Assembly (NCBI RefSeq): GCF_900218035.1
Contig: NZ_OBMR01000012.1
Location: 1 to 64,000, forward strand
Length of the DNA: 64,000 bases
DNA from: Pseudobutyrivibrio ruminis DSM 9787
GTDB taxonomy: Bacteria > Bacillota > Clostridia > Lachnospirales > Lachnospiraceae
Direction: 5' to 3'
Program-made: the position numbers and the translations under genes
Shown: piece by piece, positions 1 to 9,337 of the stretch
Layout: each line of letters opens with the position of its first letter
Numbering within the stretch: the stretch's first letter is position 1
Notes under the pieces: model-generated
Told to the model about the DNA's origin: nothing
The model's database searches: none
The model's input: only the letters and a program-made list of their open reading frames with translations

Positions 1-297
1 ATATTTGCGAACCCATTGATAAAGCAAACCATCGTTAATTCCTGCATTAAACGCTACCGATGTGATTGATTCCCCAGCATATACTTTAGAAATAAGAGCT
101 AACTTATCTTCAGGAGTCCAAACCTTATTTGAGTTTTTATGTTGTAATGCTTCAGGCCCTTGAGCCTCTTCAATCCTTACCCATTTACGAATTTCATGTT
201 GAAACTGACTTTTAGATATTCCATCAGGAACATCTGGCATAGTCCCGTTTCTATACATTTCAATACACTTCCTTTTAAATTCATAACTATAGCGCAT
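1..297 (-). CDS. IS3-family transposase OrfA-type protein (partial)
   Basis: The minus strand reads from ATG at 297-295 without a stop to the window edge, giving the first 99 residues (begins MRYSYEFKRKCIEMYRNG). Two short helix-turn-helix-like segments are visible, around residues 5-40 and 65-95 (…ITSVAFNAGINDGLLYQWVRKY). This is the arrangement of OrfA / HTH_29-type proteins of the IS3 family, IS150 group, which bind the element ends and frameshift into the DDE transposase OrfB. A strong ribosome site (AAGGAGGG) lies 7-10 nt upstream. The rest of the gene and any OrfB lie outside the window, so I cannot tell whether the element is intact. It lies just downstream of the galactoside operon. 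Confidence 0.8.
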   Translation of the reverse strand, partial: MRYSYEFKRKCIEMYRNGTMPDVPDGISKSQFQHEIRKWVRIEEAQGPEALQHKNSNKVWTPEDKLALISKVYAGESITSVAFNAGINDGLLYQWVRKY

Positions 298-320
298 AAA
301 AATAACCCTCCTTACTGAAC

Positions 321-347
321 TTTTTATTGTCCAGTAAAGAGGGTACA
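321..347 (-). mobile_element. Putative terminal end of the IS150-like element
   Basis: Reading the minus strand inward from 347 gives TGTACCCTCTTTACTGGACA, followed by an A-rich stretch and the transposase ribosome site. IS3/IS150-group elements typically begin with TG and carry a GTACCCT…GGACA-like terminal repeat, so this is probably one end of the element. The boundary is an inference, because the other end and the target duplication are not in view. Confidence 0.6.
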
Positions 348-380
348 TATCAACTAACTGGTTCTTTTTTTGTATTTATG

Positions 381-2720
381 CTATTCAGCTTTCTCTACGA
401 AATATAGGCGAGCTCCGAAGTCTGGGAAGTAGCGAACTTCTTCATTGAAGCCGGTGCCTACGAAGCTTTGTACAAGCTTAACTCCGTTAGAATTAAGTGT
501 GTTTCCATAAGCCACGTAATCTTCTATTTCACCAGGCATCTTTACAAACTTCGCAACAAGATTATGTACAAGTGAATCCTGCTTAATATGGATTGGAGAA
601 ACTGTATTTACCAAATCACCAAATCCCTTTACGTTATATTCAAGCTTGCGTCCAAAGAAGTGGTACTTTGTCTGTGGATCAAGGCCAGCCATCTCAAGCT
701 TCAAGTACTGGTCTCCTGCTACGATTTCTCGCTGCATAAGCATTGAAACAGATGTAGATTTGTCCTTATCAACGATGCTCCACTGATAAATATTGTCCGC
801 TCTGTGACGATAGAAATCGCCAAACTGCAATGTCTTACGATACTGCTTGTAAAGCTCGATTTGCGCCTTAACAGCTGCAATATCTTCTGACTTCATATCG
901 TTAAGATTGAGCTCATATCCAAGTACACCAAAGCTTGCTACGGCAAAGCGTGATTCAAATGGTGTAACACGAAGTGTCTGATGGTTTGGACATGCAGAAA
1001 CATGTGCTGTGTATGTAGACTGTGGATATCCATATGAGTATCCATCCTGAATTGCAAGTCTGCTGACAGCATCTGTATTATCACTTGCCCAAATCTGTGG
1101 ATAGTAGCAAAGCACACCAAGGTCAAATCTGTTTCCACCTGAAGCGCAGCCTTCCATCAGAATCTCTGGGAAGCGCTCAGCCAATGTCTTTAACAGTCTG
1201 TAGAAGCCAAGAACATATCTATGGCTAACCTCAAGCTGCTTATCAGCTGGGAGATACTTCGAATAGTAATCTGAGAAGTTTCTATTCATATCCCACTTGA
1301 TATATGAAAGACCAGGTGTAGAGAATACCTCGCTCATTCTGTCAATCATGTAATCTACAACCTCTGGGTTGCAAAGGTCCAGCAATCGCTGGAATCGTCC
1401 CTCTGAATGATCCATGTTTGGAATATCGATAGCCCAATCTGGATGCTTTCTGTAAAGCTCACTATCAACGTTAATCATCTCTGGCTCAACCCAAAGACCA
1501 AACATAAGACCAAGGTCGTTTACCTTCTTTGAAAGACCTTCCAAGCCACCTGGAAGCTTCTTTTTATTAACAATATCCCAATCACCAAGAGCTCTGTGAT
1601 CGTCGTTTCTATCGCCGAACCAGCCATCATCCATAACGAACAATTCTGCGCCGGCATTTTTAGCTGTCTTTGCAAGCTTAAGAAGTGAGCTTTCAGTGAA
1701 ATCAAAGTAGGAAGCCTCCCAGCTGTTGATAAGAACTGGGCGTTCTTTCTTTTTCCATGGGCCACGTGTAATATGCTCACGAACGAAATCATGCATATTA
1801 AGGCTCATCTGTCTGAAACCAGCTGCCGAATATGTAAGAACTGCTTCCGGTGCTTCAAATTCCTCTCCTGCTGCTAAATCCCACGCAAAGTTCTGAGGAT
1901 TGATTCCATATACAACTCTTGTCTTCTTAAATGAAGAAACCTCTGTAGCTGAGTAATGATTACCAGAGTAAAGTAAGTTAAATCCCCAAACATCTCCAGA
2001 CTCCTCCCAGGAATCTGGCTCAGAAATCATAAATAAAGGATTGCATCTGTTTGAGCTAGTGCCTGTAAATGATGCATTAACAAACTTACCTGCTGGAAGA
2101 ACAATATCACTCTTGTTCATCTCACGTGTCCAGCCACCGTGGAATGATGTGATTTTCATACCTGGATGATCGTAATCCATAAGCATAGAAAGCATACGTG
2201 TAAGGCGAACGCTTTCATCTGAAGTATTTATAAACTTGGCAGAGCGAGTAATCACATCGCACTCTTCAAACACTGAATATGAAAGAATCAAAGTGAATCC
2301 GTGATTCTTATCCTTCATGGTTACGTTGAGAGTTTCTACCTTGCCTGATTCGTCGTATGAACTTGGCAAAGTCTTGAACTCAGGCTTACCCTGAATCACC
2401 TCATATGAATCATAAACGAAGTCCAATGATGTGCTTCCGTCAGCACATACAACCTCAAGCATAGGCTCTCTTAAATCACCCTTACCAATTGCAGAAAGCT
2501 CAAGTCTAACATCCTCTAATGTTAAATCCTGGTGTGCATCATCGTATGTAATAGTATTGCCTGGAGCAAATGCACGCTTTTCTTTAAGCACAGATGGCTC
2601 ATCGCAATTGATGAGCCTTCCGTAATACATATGTTCCAGCTGACCTGTTTCCATTACGCGAAATGCGTATGTTGTTGACTTGGTATTTAAGAAAAATACC
2701 TTTCCATCAGCTTTAATCAT
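381..2720 (-). CDS. Alpha-galactosidase, GH36 family
   Basis: A 779-residue GH36 alpha-galactosidase, which hydrolyses terminal alpha-1,6-galactose from melibiose, raffinose and galactomannan side chains. An N-terminal beta-sandwich is followed by a TIM barrel. KWDMNR near residue 476 carries the expected nucleophile Asp. EGCASGGNRFD followed by ASDNTDA near 546 carries the acid/base Asp. The length is normal for the clan (about 720-780). No signal peptide is seen, so the enzyme is probably cytoplasmic and acts on oligosaccharides brought in by the symporter gene 52 nt upstream. It is the last gene of a five-gene operon. No clear terminator follows it before the IS element. Confidence 0.93.
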   Translation of the reverse strand: MIKADGKVFFLNTKSTTYAFRVMETGQLEHMYYGRLINCDEPSVLKEKRAFAPGNTITYDDAHQDLTLEDVRLELSAIGKGDLREPMLEVVCADGSTSLDFVYDSYEVIQGKPEFKTLPSSYDESGKVETLNVTMKDKNHGFTLILSYSVFEECDVITRSAKFINTSDESVRLTRMLSMLMDYDHPGMKITSFHGGWTREMNKSDIVLPAGKFVNASFTGTSSNRCNPLFMISEPDSWEESGDVWGFNLLYSGNHYSATEVSSFKKTRVVYGINPQNFAWDLAAGEEFEAPEAVLTYSAAGFRQMSLNMHDFVREHITRGPWKKKERPVLINSWEASYFDFTESSLLKLAKTAKNAGAELFVMDDGWFGDRNDDHRALGDWDIVNKKKLPGGLEGLSKKVNDLGLMFGLWVEPEMINVDSELYRKHPDWAIDIPNMDHSEGRFQRLLDLCNPEVVDYMIDRMSEVFSTPGLSYIKWDMNRNFSDYYSKYLPADKQLEVSHRYVLGFYRLLKTLAERFPEILMEGCASGGNRFDLGVLCYYPQIWASDNTDAVSRLAIQDGYSYGYPQSTYTAHVSACPNHQTLRVTPFESRFAVASFGVLGYELNLNDMKSEDIAAVKAQIELYKQYRKTLQFGDFYRHRADNIYQWSIVDKDKSTSVSMLMQREIVAGDQYLKLEMAGLDPQTKYHFFGRKLEYNVKGFGDLVNTVSPIHIKQDSLVHNLVAKFVKMPGEIEDYVAYGNTLNSNGVKLVQSFVGTGFNEEVRYFPDFGARLYFVEKAE

Positions 2721-2772
2721 CTAAAAACCTCCAACTCCTGTAAAAATTACAAGATTAATCTTAACATATATT

Positions 2773-4620
2773 TTATTTACGAGCTTTTAATTCGTCTGAA
2801 ATCTCAGCAAGCTTTTCATCAGTCAAAATGTATTTTGCTCTAAAGAACAAGAATGCAATAACAAGAACGATTGTTGGTCCGACTGTCATAATCATTCTAA
2901 GTCCGATTACTGAATTTGCATCAATAGACTCAAGAAGTCCACTGTTTGCAACCTTTGCCTGAAGACCAGCCACATCAAGTGTTGCTGCACTATCCTTCTG
3001 GATATTGAAAATAGCAAGGCAAACCGATGCAACAAGAGCTGCAATACCAGATGCAAGCTTAACTACGAATGTCTGCATAGAGAAGATAACTGATTCGTCT
3101 CTACGATAGTTCTTAAGCTCACCGTAATCTACTGTATTTGCAAGGAATACTGTGACTACAACGTTAAGAATTCCTGCACCAGACATGATAAGGAAGCCTG
3201 GTAAGAAGAAAATAAATACGTTTGTAACTCCGCTAAGTGCCATTACAAGAAGCACAATATATCCTACTATTTCCGCTGCTACGCAGATATAGAAAATACG
3301 AAGTGTTGTAAAGGCTTTTCTAAGAAGAGGGAACAAAATCATCATTGCAAGAATCTGCATACCACCTGCAAATGTGTTGAATAATGTGTAATTTCCCTGC
3401 CAATTGCTTCCTGCTAAATCATATTTGAAGAAGTAAATCAAAAGGTTTGATGTAATGTAAAGTGCAGTATTTACAAGAACGATTGTTATAACAATTGTCA
3501 TAGCCTGATCATTCTGGATAAGAGCCTTAAACATCTGACCAATTGATGCTGTCTGCATATCTACTGTAGACTTTTCCTTTATGCATGCACATGTGATGCC
3601 AATAAAGAGAATAAATAATGCTCCGATGATGATTGAGAAGTACTTGAAACCAAGACGCTCAACTTCCATTGTAGAAGTCATATCAATTGTCATTTTGCTA
3701 AGATCAACTTCACCATTCATAAGCTGGTTGAATGCATCACTAGGAACGTAAATTGCAACTGCAACAGCACCTGAGTCAACGCTATCCATAGCTACGTTAA
3801 TATCACAATCATCTCCCTCTACATAAGTAGTATCACCATATGTAAAGCTATAGTTTGTGTTGTCTCCATTAAGAGATACAACGCCGTTGTAGCCGTTTTC
3901 TTCATCTACAACACCGTCAAATACCTTCTGGATACCTGTAACATTAAGAACAACATCGTTACCCAAAAGTGTGCTTGTGTTTGATGTAGGATTTCCGTCT
4001 GCATCACGCTCAACAACATACACACTGAAGTTAGTATTGCTAGAATCAAATGTCTTTAAAATATTATCTGTGCTGTTTGCTGCTGCTTTTGAACCAAGAG
4101 CTGCAACAGCCATAACTGTAATGATAGTAACAAGAGCAGAACCAACGCCAGCACATGAACGAGCAAGTGCTGATAAACCTTCACGCTCTTTACCGCTATC
4201 TGTGAAAGCTGGAACCATTGACCAGTAAGGGATATCCATCATAGTGTATGTAACGCCCCACATGATGTATGTAACAGCTGCGTAAGCAACAAGTCCCTTA
4301 GCAGTAGCTGCTGGTGGTGCCGAAAACATTAAAATCAAAAGAACTGTGTTTGTAATAGTTCCAATTAAAAGCCAAGGACGGAACTTTCCCCAACGAGTCT
4401 TTGTCTTTGCAACAATTACTCCCATGATTGGATCATTGAATGCATCAAATACACGGGCAACTAAAAGGATTATACCCATCGCAATTGCATTGACTCCCAT
4501 GATGTCCTGGAAATAGTAAAGTACGTATGAAGCTGAAAGCATGTAAACCATGTCCTTTCCAACAGCTCCTATACCATAGGCAAATTTTTCAACTCCCGAT
4601 AAACTTCTTTTTTCTGCCAT
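2773..4620 (-). CDS. GPH-family sugar:cation symporter with a large extra loop domain
   Basis: A 615-residue transporter of the glycoside-pentoside-hexuronide:cation family (MelB-like). The family signature (DAFNDPIMG…KTKTRWGKFRPW) lies at about residues 57-83, and twelve hydrophobic segments can be counted. Usual members have about 450-480 residues. The extra length is a hydrophilic, Asp/Asn/Gly/Ser-rich insert of about 140 residues (roughly 185-325) between segments 5 and 6. By family topology this loop faces outside the cell. Because it is flanked by GH36, an unknown and GH2 genes, the substrate is probably an alpha- or beta-galactoside. Start and ribosome site (GGAGGAG) are clear. Confidence 0.88.
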   Translation of the reverse strand: MAEKRSLSGVEKFAYGIGAVGKDMVYMLSASYVLYYFQDIMGVNAIAMGIILLVARVFDAFNDPIMGVIVAKTKTRWGKFRPWLLIGTITNTVLLILMFSAPPAATAKGLVAYAAVTYIMWGVTYTMMDIPYWSMVPAFTDSGKEREGLSALARSCAGVGSALVTIITVMAVAALGSKAAANSTDNILKTFDSSNTNFSVYVVERDADGNPTSNTSTLLGNDVVLNVTGIQKVFDGVVDEENGYNGVVSLNGDNTNYSFTYGDTTYVEGDDCDINVAMDSVDSGAVAVAIYVPSDAFNQLMNGEVDLSKMTIDMTSTMEVERLGFKYFSIIIGALFILFIGITCACIKEKSTVDMQTASIGQMFKALIQNDQAMTIVITIVLVNTALYITSNLLIYFFKYDLAGSNWQGNYTLFNTFAGGMQILAMMILFPLLRKAFTTLRIFYICVAAEIVGYIVLLVMALSGVTNVFIFFLPGFLIMSGAGILNVVVTVFLANTVDYGELKNYRRDESVIFSMQTFVVKLASGIAALVASVCLAIFNIQKDSAATLDVAGLQAKVANSGLLESIDANSVIGLRMIMTVGPTIVLVIAFLFFRAKYILTDEKLAEISDELKARK

Positions 4621-4636
4621 TATACTCTCCTCCTAA

Positions 4637-6103
4637 TTAGTTCTTATTCTTAAGCCCCATGGCAAGCTCAACGACCTTATAAGCACCATCATAAACCCCA
4701 ATAGTCTTGTTAACTTTGATGCTCTCACACATATCTGTAAGAAGTCTGTCGTCCTGCATAAATAAATCTATCATCTGAAGTGTATGAGGAATGTCTCTAC
4801 ACTCAAGTGTTCCATCACCCATTTCTGCTGAGTGAATAGCGCCCCACATCTCGTGCTTTCCAACTCGCTTAATGAAAAGCTTAGGTACTGGATAGAATGC
4901 AAGCTCTGATGGCTTTGTAACAAGCACATCGCAGCTACGCATAAGTAAGTTTGTGCAGTAAACTGCTTCAAAAATGTTTTCGTGATAGAATCCGTGGATG
5001 CCCTCAACATCGCCTGTCAAAGCTTCCTCAGCGAACTTTGTTGTAGCATCAAACTCATTGAAGTGCTCTGTAACTACATCCTTCATCTGTGGGATTTCTG
5101 CCATCAAATCATCCCAAACATTCTTGTAATCGCCAACATTTACATATAAAGCTGCACGATGTGATTTAATCTCTGGCAATAAATACTTGATGATTGCAGC
5201 AAAGATTTCTTTCTGTGCTCCTGCGCCACCGATTGTAAGAAGAAAACGCATAGGTTTGCCATTCTTCTTTCTATCAAGACGTGCCTGACAATCTGTTTCA
5301 ATGTTTGAAACAAGCTCGTGGTCAATGTAGTGACCTGTGTATACTAAAGAATCATTTGGCATTGGCTTGCAAACTGCATCTCCTGCCATACCGTTACAGA
5401 TTCTATATCCCATATATGCATTCTTGCACTGAATAGCATGAACTGCACCCTCAGCAAAATGAAGAGCCATTGGCCAGTTGTCTGGAATAGCATTTACAAC
5501 ATACTTCATGCCTGCATGAACTGCAGCCTGAGCTGGCCATGCATGTGTTCCGATAACAGGAATCTCCTTTGGAACATTCTTGTAAACTGTAGCCATAAGC
5601 TCAGCATTCTTCTGGTCTGAAGAGTTGTAAGAAAGCTTTCTAAACCACTCATAGTTTGCTGGCTCCCAAATAAACTTGTTGAAAAGCTTGTTCTTTGAAA
5701 GTCTTGAACCAAGTGAATACAAATCATTCTGAGCGCTGATAACCTTTGTGCAGGTAGTCTGTGGATAGCCATTTAAATCCATCCAATATGGTGTGTAGCC
5801 CATAGACTTTGCAGCTGATGCCATAGCCATGGAAATACGATAATGACCAAATCCCATACGGATATTACCAACGATAACACCCTTATCAGTATCAAATGCT
5901 TCCTGTGATTCGCCGTCCTTTAAGAGAACGTCATATACACCAAGAGAATCTCCAATGTGATCATTCTTCGCAATTACGATATTGTAATCCACGTTTGAAT
6001 CATCACCATATTTCTTGATGTTCTTTTCTTTTGTTTTGCATGCTTTTTTGTAATCCTTGTCTGAGATTACGTTTCCAAAAATTACTTTACTTTTGTCTTG
6101 CAT
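4637..6103 (-). CDS. Uncharacterised protein, possibly GT-B fold (MurG/MGDG-synthase-like)
   Basis: A 488-residue soluble protein that I do not recognise as a named family. After about 75 residues, GNIRMGFGHYRISMAMASAA resembles the glycine/His loop that opens GT-B glycosyltransferases of the MurG and diacylglycerol galactosyltransferase kind. A second half begins near residue 285 with FLLTIGGAGAQKE, and LVTKPSELAFYP near 405 sits where such enzymes bind the nucleotide sugar. No membrane segment or signal peptide is seen. It lies between GPH and GH2 genes with 11-17 nt spacing, so it is very likely co-expressed for galactoside use. A transferase, phosphorylase-like or regulatory role are all possible; the function is unknown. 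Confidence 0.55.
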   Translation of the reverse strand: MQDKSKVIFGNVISDKDYKKACKTKEKNIKKYGDDSNVDYNIVIAKNDHIGDSLGVYDVLLKDGESQEAFDTDKGVIVGNIRMGFGHYRISMAMASAAKSMGYTPYWMDLNGYPQTTCTKVISAQNDLYSLGSRLSKNKLFNKFIWEPANYEWFRKLSYNSSDQKNAELMATVYKNVPKEIPVIGTHAWPAQAAVHAGMKYVVNAIPDNWPMALHFAEGAVHAIQCKNAYMGYRICNGMAGDAVCKPMPNDSLVYTGHYIDHELVSNIETDCQARLDRKKNGKPMRFLLTIGGAGAQKEIFAAIIKYLLPEIKSHRAALYVNVGDYKNVWDDLMAEIPQMKDVVTEHFNEFDATTKFAEEALTGDVEGIHGFYHENIFEAVYCTNLLMRSCDVLVTKPSELAFYPVPKLFIKRVGKHEMWGAIHSAEMGDGTLECRDIPHTLQMIDLFMQDDRLLTDMCESIKVNKTIGVYDGAYKVVELAMGLKNKN

Positions 6104-6114
6104 CTTTTTACCCC

Positions 6115-8574
6115 TTAATTAATTAAACATTCTGCAGATATACCGATTTCAACTGGCTCCAATCCATCACATGAAATTGTAAGCTTTCCGTCTCCATCTT
6201 CACCTATAGATTTGATATATACTCCTGTGGAACCACCCATTGGTGATACCACCTTTGGTCCGATAATCTCAAAAGGCCCCTCAACCTCAAAAGAAACCGG
6301 CTGACCAAAGAAATATAGCTGATTGTCATTTTGATCAGCTATTGTGATGCGAACCTGGGCCACATCATATGTGTGAAGCTCTGTTAAAAGTGTATGGCTG
6401 ATTTTGGCATTGATATGTGCCTTTGTTACAGCTGCCTTTTTAACAGTCTTAACTACCTGACCATCCTTGATAGCTTCGAATTTGTATTCTCTAGATTCTC
6501 CACCCCAGTCACCAATAAACTTGTTGTAAATTGGAACCGCTTTGCTTGGGCTTACATGATGAAAAACAACTAGTCTAAATGCTGTCCAAGCAAGTGATGG
6601 TGTAATCTTGAATCCCCCAAGTGTAACATCATTTAAAGCCTTTTTAATAAGCTTTGCCTGACCCTTTGTGAATTCTCCATCCTGCTCTACTGCATCACCA
6701 ACAAAGTCATCAATGAGAATTGGACCATGCTTAAGGTTTTCGTATTTGCTATCTGATGGGAAGTATTCTTTAATAAGCACATCATTCTTGTACATCTTTA
6801 CAGAATCTGCATTTGTAATGATGTATGACTTTCCTCTGTTGCAGGCTGGATGCTCGCCGATATCAAAGCTTGTAGTGATATCAAGAACAGTGTCCATCTC
6901 TGAAAAAGCAGAATACACTGAAGCTGCAAGCTTTGGATTTCTAAACATATCCATTACACCGTGATAACAGATTCTATCACCAGAACCGAAGTCCTTATGT
7001 GTGTTGTAGTCAAACATGCACCATCCAAATGAACCTGCAATATCAGGCTCTCCAGCAATAGCATCAAGAACATTTGCATGTCTCATTGCATGCTCCTGTC
7101 TGTGTTCCTCAGCATCGAAAGTCTTTGTTGGGTACATATGACCATTGTACTCACTAACCAAATAAGGCTTTTCATCGTTGGATGTGATATCTGATTTCTT
7201 CGAGCAGCCCTTGTTAGAGCCTGAATGAACGAAATCATTGTATGTGTAGACATCTTCTAGCAACGAGCTCTTTGCATGGGCTCTAACGCCGCCTGTAGGG
7301 CGTGTAGGGTCATATTTGTGAGCTACCTCGTTTGTTCTAGTGTAAAACTCATCGTCATCCTGAGATTCGTTTATACGTACTCCCCAAAGGATGATTGAAG
7401 GATGATGGCGATACTGGATAACCATATCCTTTGTATTTTCTACAGCGATGTTTTTCCAATCAGCATCACCAATGTGCTGCCATCCAGGAATCTCTGTAAA
7501 TACAAGCAATCCTAATTTGTCACATTCATCAATGAAATAATGCGACTGAGGATAATGTGAAGTACGAACAGCATTAAGTGCCAATTCTTCTTTTAGAATC
7601 TTGGCATCCAAACGCTGCATAGACTCTGGCATTGCATATCCAACATAAGGATATGACTGATGTCTGTTTAATCCTCTAAGCTTTAGCTTTCTGCCGTTTA
7701 AGTAATAGCCATTCTTTCTAAATTCTGAGCTTCTGAAACCGATAGTTTCAACATGCTCATCTACAACATTGTCATCAATAACAAGCTGTGTTTTGATCTG
7801 ATATAGATGTGGGCTTTCAACATCCCAAAGCTTAACAGTGGTAGGTGCTGTTGTAAGATTCAGTAGATATCCATCCTCCACCTTTTCAAGACCACCAACT
7901 GGCTGAGATATCAACAAATCCTCGTCTAAATACTGCTTAATAAAAACATGCTCATCAACAGCAAGCTCATAAATGTTTTCAGAAAGGATACATTCAGTTT
8001 TAAGAATACCCTGGACCTTCATCATTTTGATTTGCTTTGGAGTTCTCTTGCTTGTAGAAACTCTCTCTAACAATGAAGGTTGAACAAACAGGCTCTTAAA
8101 ATGGGTTTGTTCTTTGACTTCGAAATAAACATCTCTATAGATGCCGCCATAAGTCATATAATCAACTACATAACCAAATGGAGGCTGGTTAAGACTTTCT
8201 CTGGAATCAACCTTTACTGTGATAAGGTTCTCTTCGCCAAAATTAAGAACATCTGATACATCAATTGAAAATGCTGTATAGCCGCACTCATGATGCTTCA
8301 TATGACGGCCATTGATATAGACATCACAGCAATGTCCAACTGCTTCAAATGTAAGAATAAGAAGTTTGTCAGCCCACTGAGCAGGAGCAAAAATGCTCTT
8401 TTGGTAAGCTGAAACCATTTGATAGATACCTTCATCAAAATATGAAAAAGGTGTCTCTTTAACAGTATGAGGAATATTGATAAGCGTGCTTTCCTTCATA
8501 GGCTGGCTTATCATTTCCTCATCAAATTTTTCATTAAATCTCCACTTTCTATCTAAATAAACTCTTTGTGCCAT
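6115..8574 (-). CDS. GH2 beta-galactosidase
   Basis: An 819-residue glycoside hydrolase family 2 enzyme. It has an N-terminal jelly-roll domain, an immunoglobulin-like domain, the TIM barrel (about 285-600) and C-terminal beta domains. GLNRHQSYPYVG and NAVRTSHYPQS are family signatures. The acid/base Glu is in WGVRINES (about 402), and the nucleophile Glu is in LVSEYNGH (about 474). GH2 also includes beta-glucuronidases and mannosidases. The operon partner GH36 and the HYPQSHYFIDECD context favour beta-galactosidase. There is no signal peptide, so the enzyme is intracellular. It starts 3 nt after the TetR-family gene. Confidence 0.85.
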   Translation of the reverse strand: MAQRVYLDRKWRFNEKFDEEMISQPMKESTLINIPHTVKETPFSYFDEGIYQMVSAYQKSIFAPAQWADKLLILTFEAVGHCCDVYINGRHMKHHECGYTAFSIDVSDVLNFGEENLITVKVDSRESLNQPPFGYVVDYMTYGGIYRDVYFEVKEQTHFKSLFVQPSLLERVSTSKRTPKQIKMMKVQGILKTECILSENIYELAVDEHVFIKQYLDEDLLISQPVGGLEKVEDGYLLNLTTAPTTVKLWDVESPHLYQIKTQLVIDDNVVDEHVETIGFRSSEFRKNGYYLNGRKLKLRGLNRHQSYPYVGYAMPESMQRLDAKILKEELALNAVRTSHYPQSHYFIDECDKLGLLVFTEIPGWQHIGDADWKNIAVENTKDMVIQYRHHPSIILWGVRINESQDDDEFYTRTNEVAHKYDPTRPTGGVRAHAKSSLLEDVYTYNDFVHSGSNKGCSKKSDITSNDEKPYLVSEYNGHMYPTKTFDAEEHRQEHAMRHANVLDAIAGEPDIAGSFGWCMFDYNTHKDFGSGDRICYHGVMDMFRNPKLAASVYSAFSEMDTVLDITTSFDIGEHPACNRGKSYIITNADSVKMYKNDVLIKEYFPSDSKYENLKHGPILIDDFVGDAVEQDGEFTKGQAKLIKKALNDVTLGGFKITPSLAWTAFRLVVFHHVSPSKAVPIYNKFIGDWGGESREYKFEAIKDGQVVKTVKKAAVTKAHINAKISHTLLTELHTYDVAQVRITIADQNDNQLYFFGQPVSFEVEGPFEIIGPKVVSPMGGSTGVYIKSIGEDGDGKLTISCDGLEPVEIGISAECLIN

Positions 8575-8577
8575 TTA

Positions 8578-9138
8578 TTATTTTCCCTTTACAATTATAC
8601 CGTCTACCATTACATCCACAACTTCCGCCAAAGCTGTAGGATAATCTTTTGAACTTTCCTGAAGGAAATCCCCCATTAAAAGCTGCTCTACACAGGCTTC
8701 ATACATAAGCTTAAAAATATTAAGGTCAATCTCTCTGATTTCACCTTCAGCAATGCCACCCCTCAAAAGATCAAGTGTCTTGTCCCAGCCGCTGTCCAAT
8801 CTCTCCTGCATAATCTCGTACGCCTTTGGATACTTTGTAGCCAACTGATGCATCGCTGTATACTCGAAGCCATAATACGACTCAGGCAAAACAGACAAGA
8901 TGCTACGAATCTTCTCTATTCTAGTAAGACTATTGTCGTAATAAATCTTATCCTCTGATTCTTTAATAAGGTCAAAAGCAAAATTCATCATCTCACACAT
9001 AAGCTCATTCTTATCTGTGAAAATCGTATAAATGGTTTTCTTGCTCATTTTCATTTCTGAAGCAATATCATCCATTGTAAATTTCGGACCTTTTTCTCTG
9101 AAAACCTTTAAGGCTCCCTCTAATATTCGTTCGTTCAT
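8578..9138 (-). CDS. TetR/AcrR-family regulator of the galactoside operon
   Basis: A 186-residue protein with a TetR-type N-terminal DNA-binding domain: ILEGALKVFREKGPKFTMDD, then the recognition helix MKMSKKTIYTIFTDKNEL at about residues 28-46. A helical ligand-binding domain follows. It is the first gene of the operon and is followed after 3 nt by the GH2 gene. A 7-bp inverted repeat (AGTTTCC/GGAAACT) overlaps the only promoter upstream, so autorepression of the whole operon and relief by a sugar or other ligand is likely. The ligand is not evident from sequence. Confidence 0.88.
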   Translation of the reverse strand: MNERILEGALKVFREKGPKFTMDDIASEMKMSKKTIYTIFTDKNELMCEMMNFAFDLIKESEDKIYYDNSLTRIEKIRSILSVLPESYYGFEYTAMHQLATKYPKAYEIMQERLDSGWDKTLDLLRGGIAEGEIREIDLNIFKLMYEACVEQLLMGDFLQESSKDYPTALAEVVDVMVDGIIVKGK

Positions 9139-9171
9139 AATAAACTCCCAAAAACTATAATTTATATATTC

Positions 9172-9216
9172 AGTTTCCTATAGCTAAATTATACTAAAGT
9201 CTGGAAACTATCTCAA
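9172..9216 (-). promoter_or_regulatory. Promoter and TetR-type operator of the galactoside operon
   Basis: On the minus strand, TTGAGA (9216-9211), a 17-nt spacer and TATAAT (9193-9188) form a near-consensus sigma-A promoter. AGTTTCC at 9172-9178 and GGAAACT at 9203-9209 are perfect inverted copies, 24 nt apart. One lies in the -35/-10 spacer and one at the start-site side of the -10 box. That is where a repressor would block polymerase. Assigning the site to the adjacent TetR protein is an inference. Confidence 0.7.
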
Positions 9217-9263
9217 TACAATTCCGTTTATACAATTTTCACAATATCTTCAAATTGTTTTTG

Positions 9264-9292
9264 TTGACAAATGACAAATATGGGTTTAATAT
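9264..9292 (+). promoter_or_regulatory. Sigma-A promoter of the 42-residue small protein
   Basis: TTGACA at 9264-9269, a 17-nt spacer and TAATAT at 9287-9292 form a near-perfect vegetative promoter, 45 nt upstream of the small gene at 9338. It is divergent from the TetR promoter and about 50 nt away from it. Confidence 0.8.
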
Positions 9293-9337
9293 ATCTGCTG
9301 TAACAAAGATAAAGAGAGATTTTAGGAGGAAATTAGA

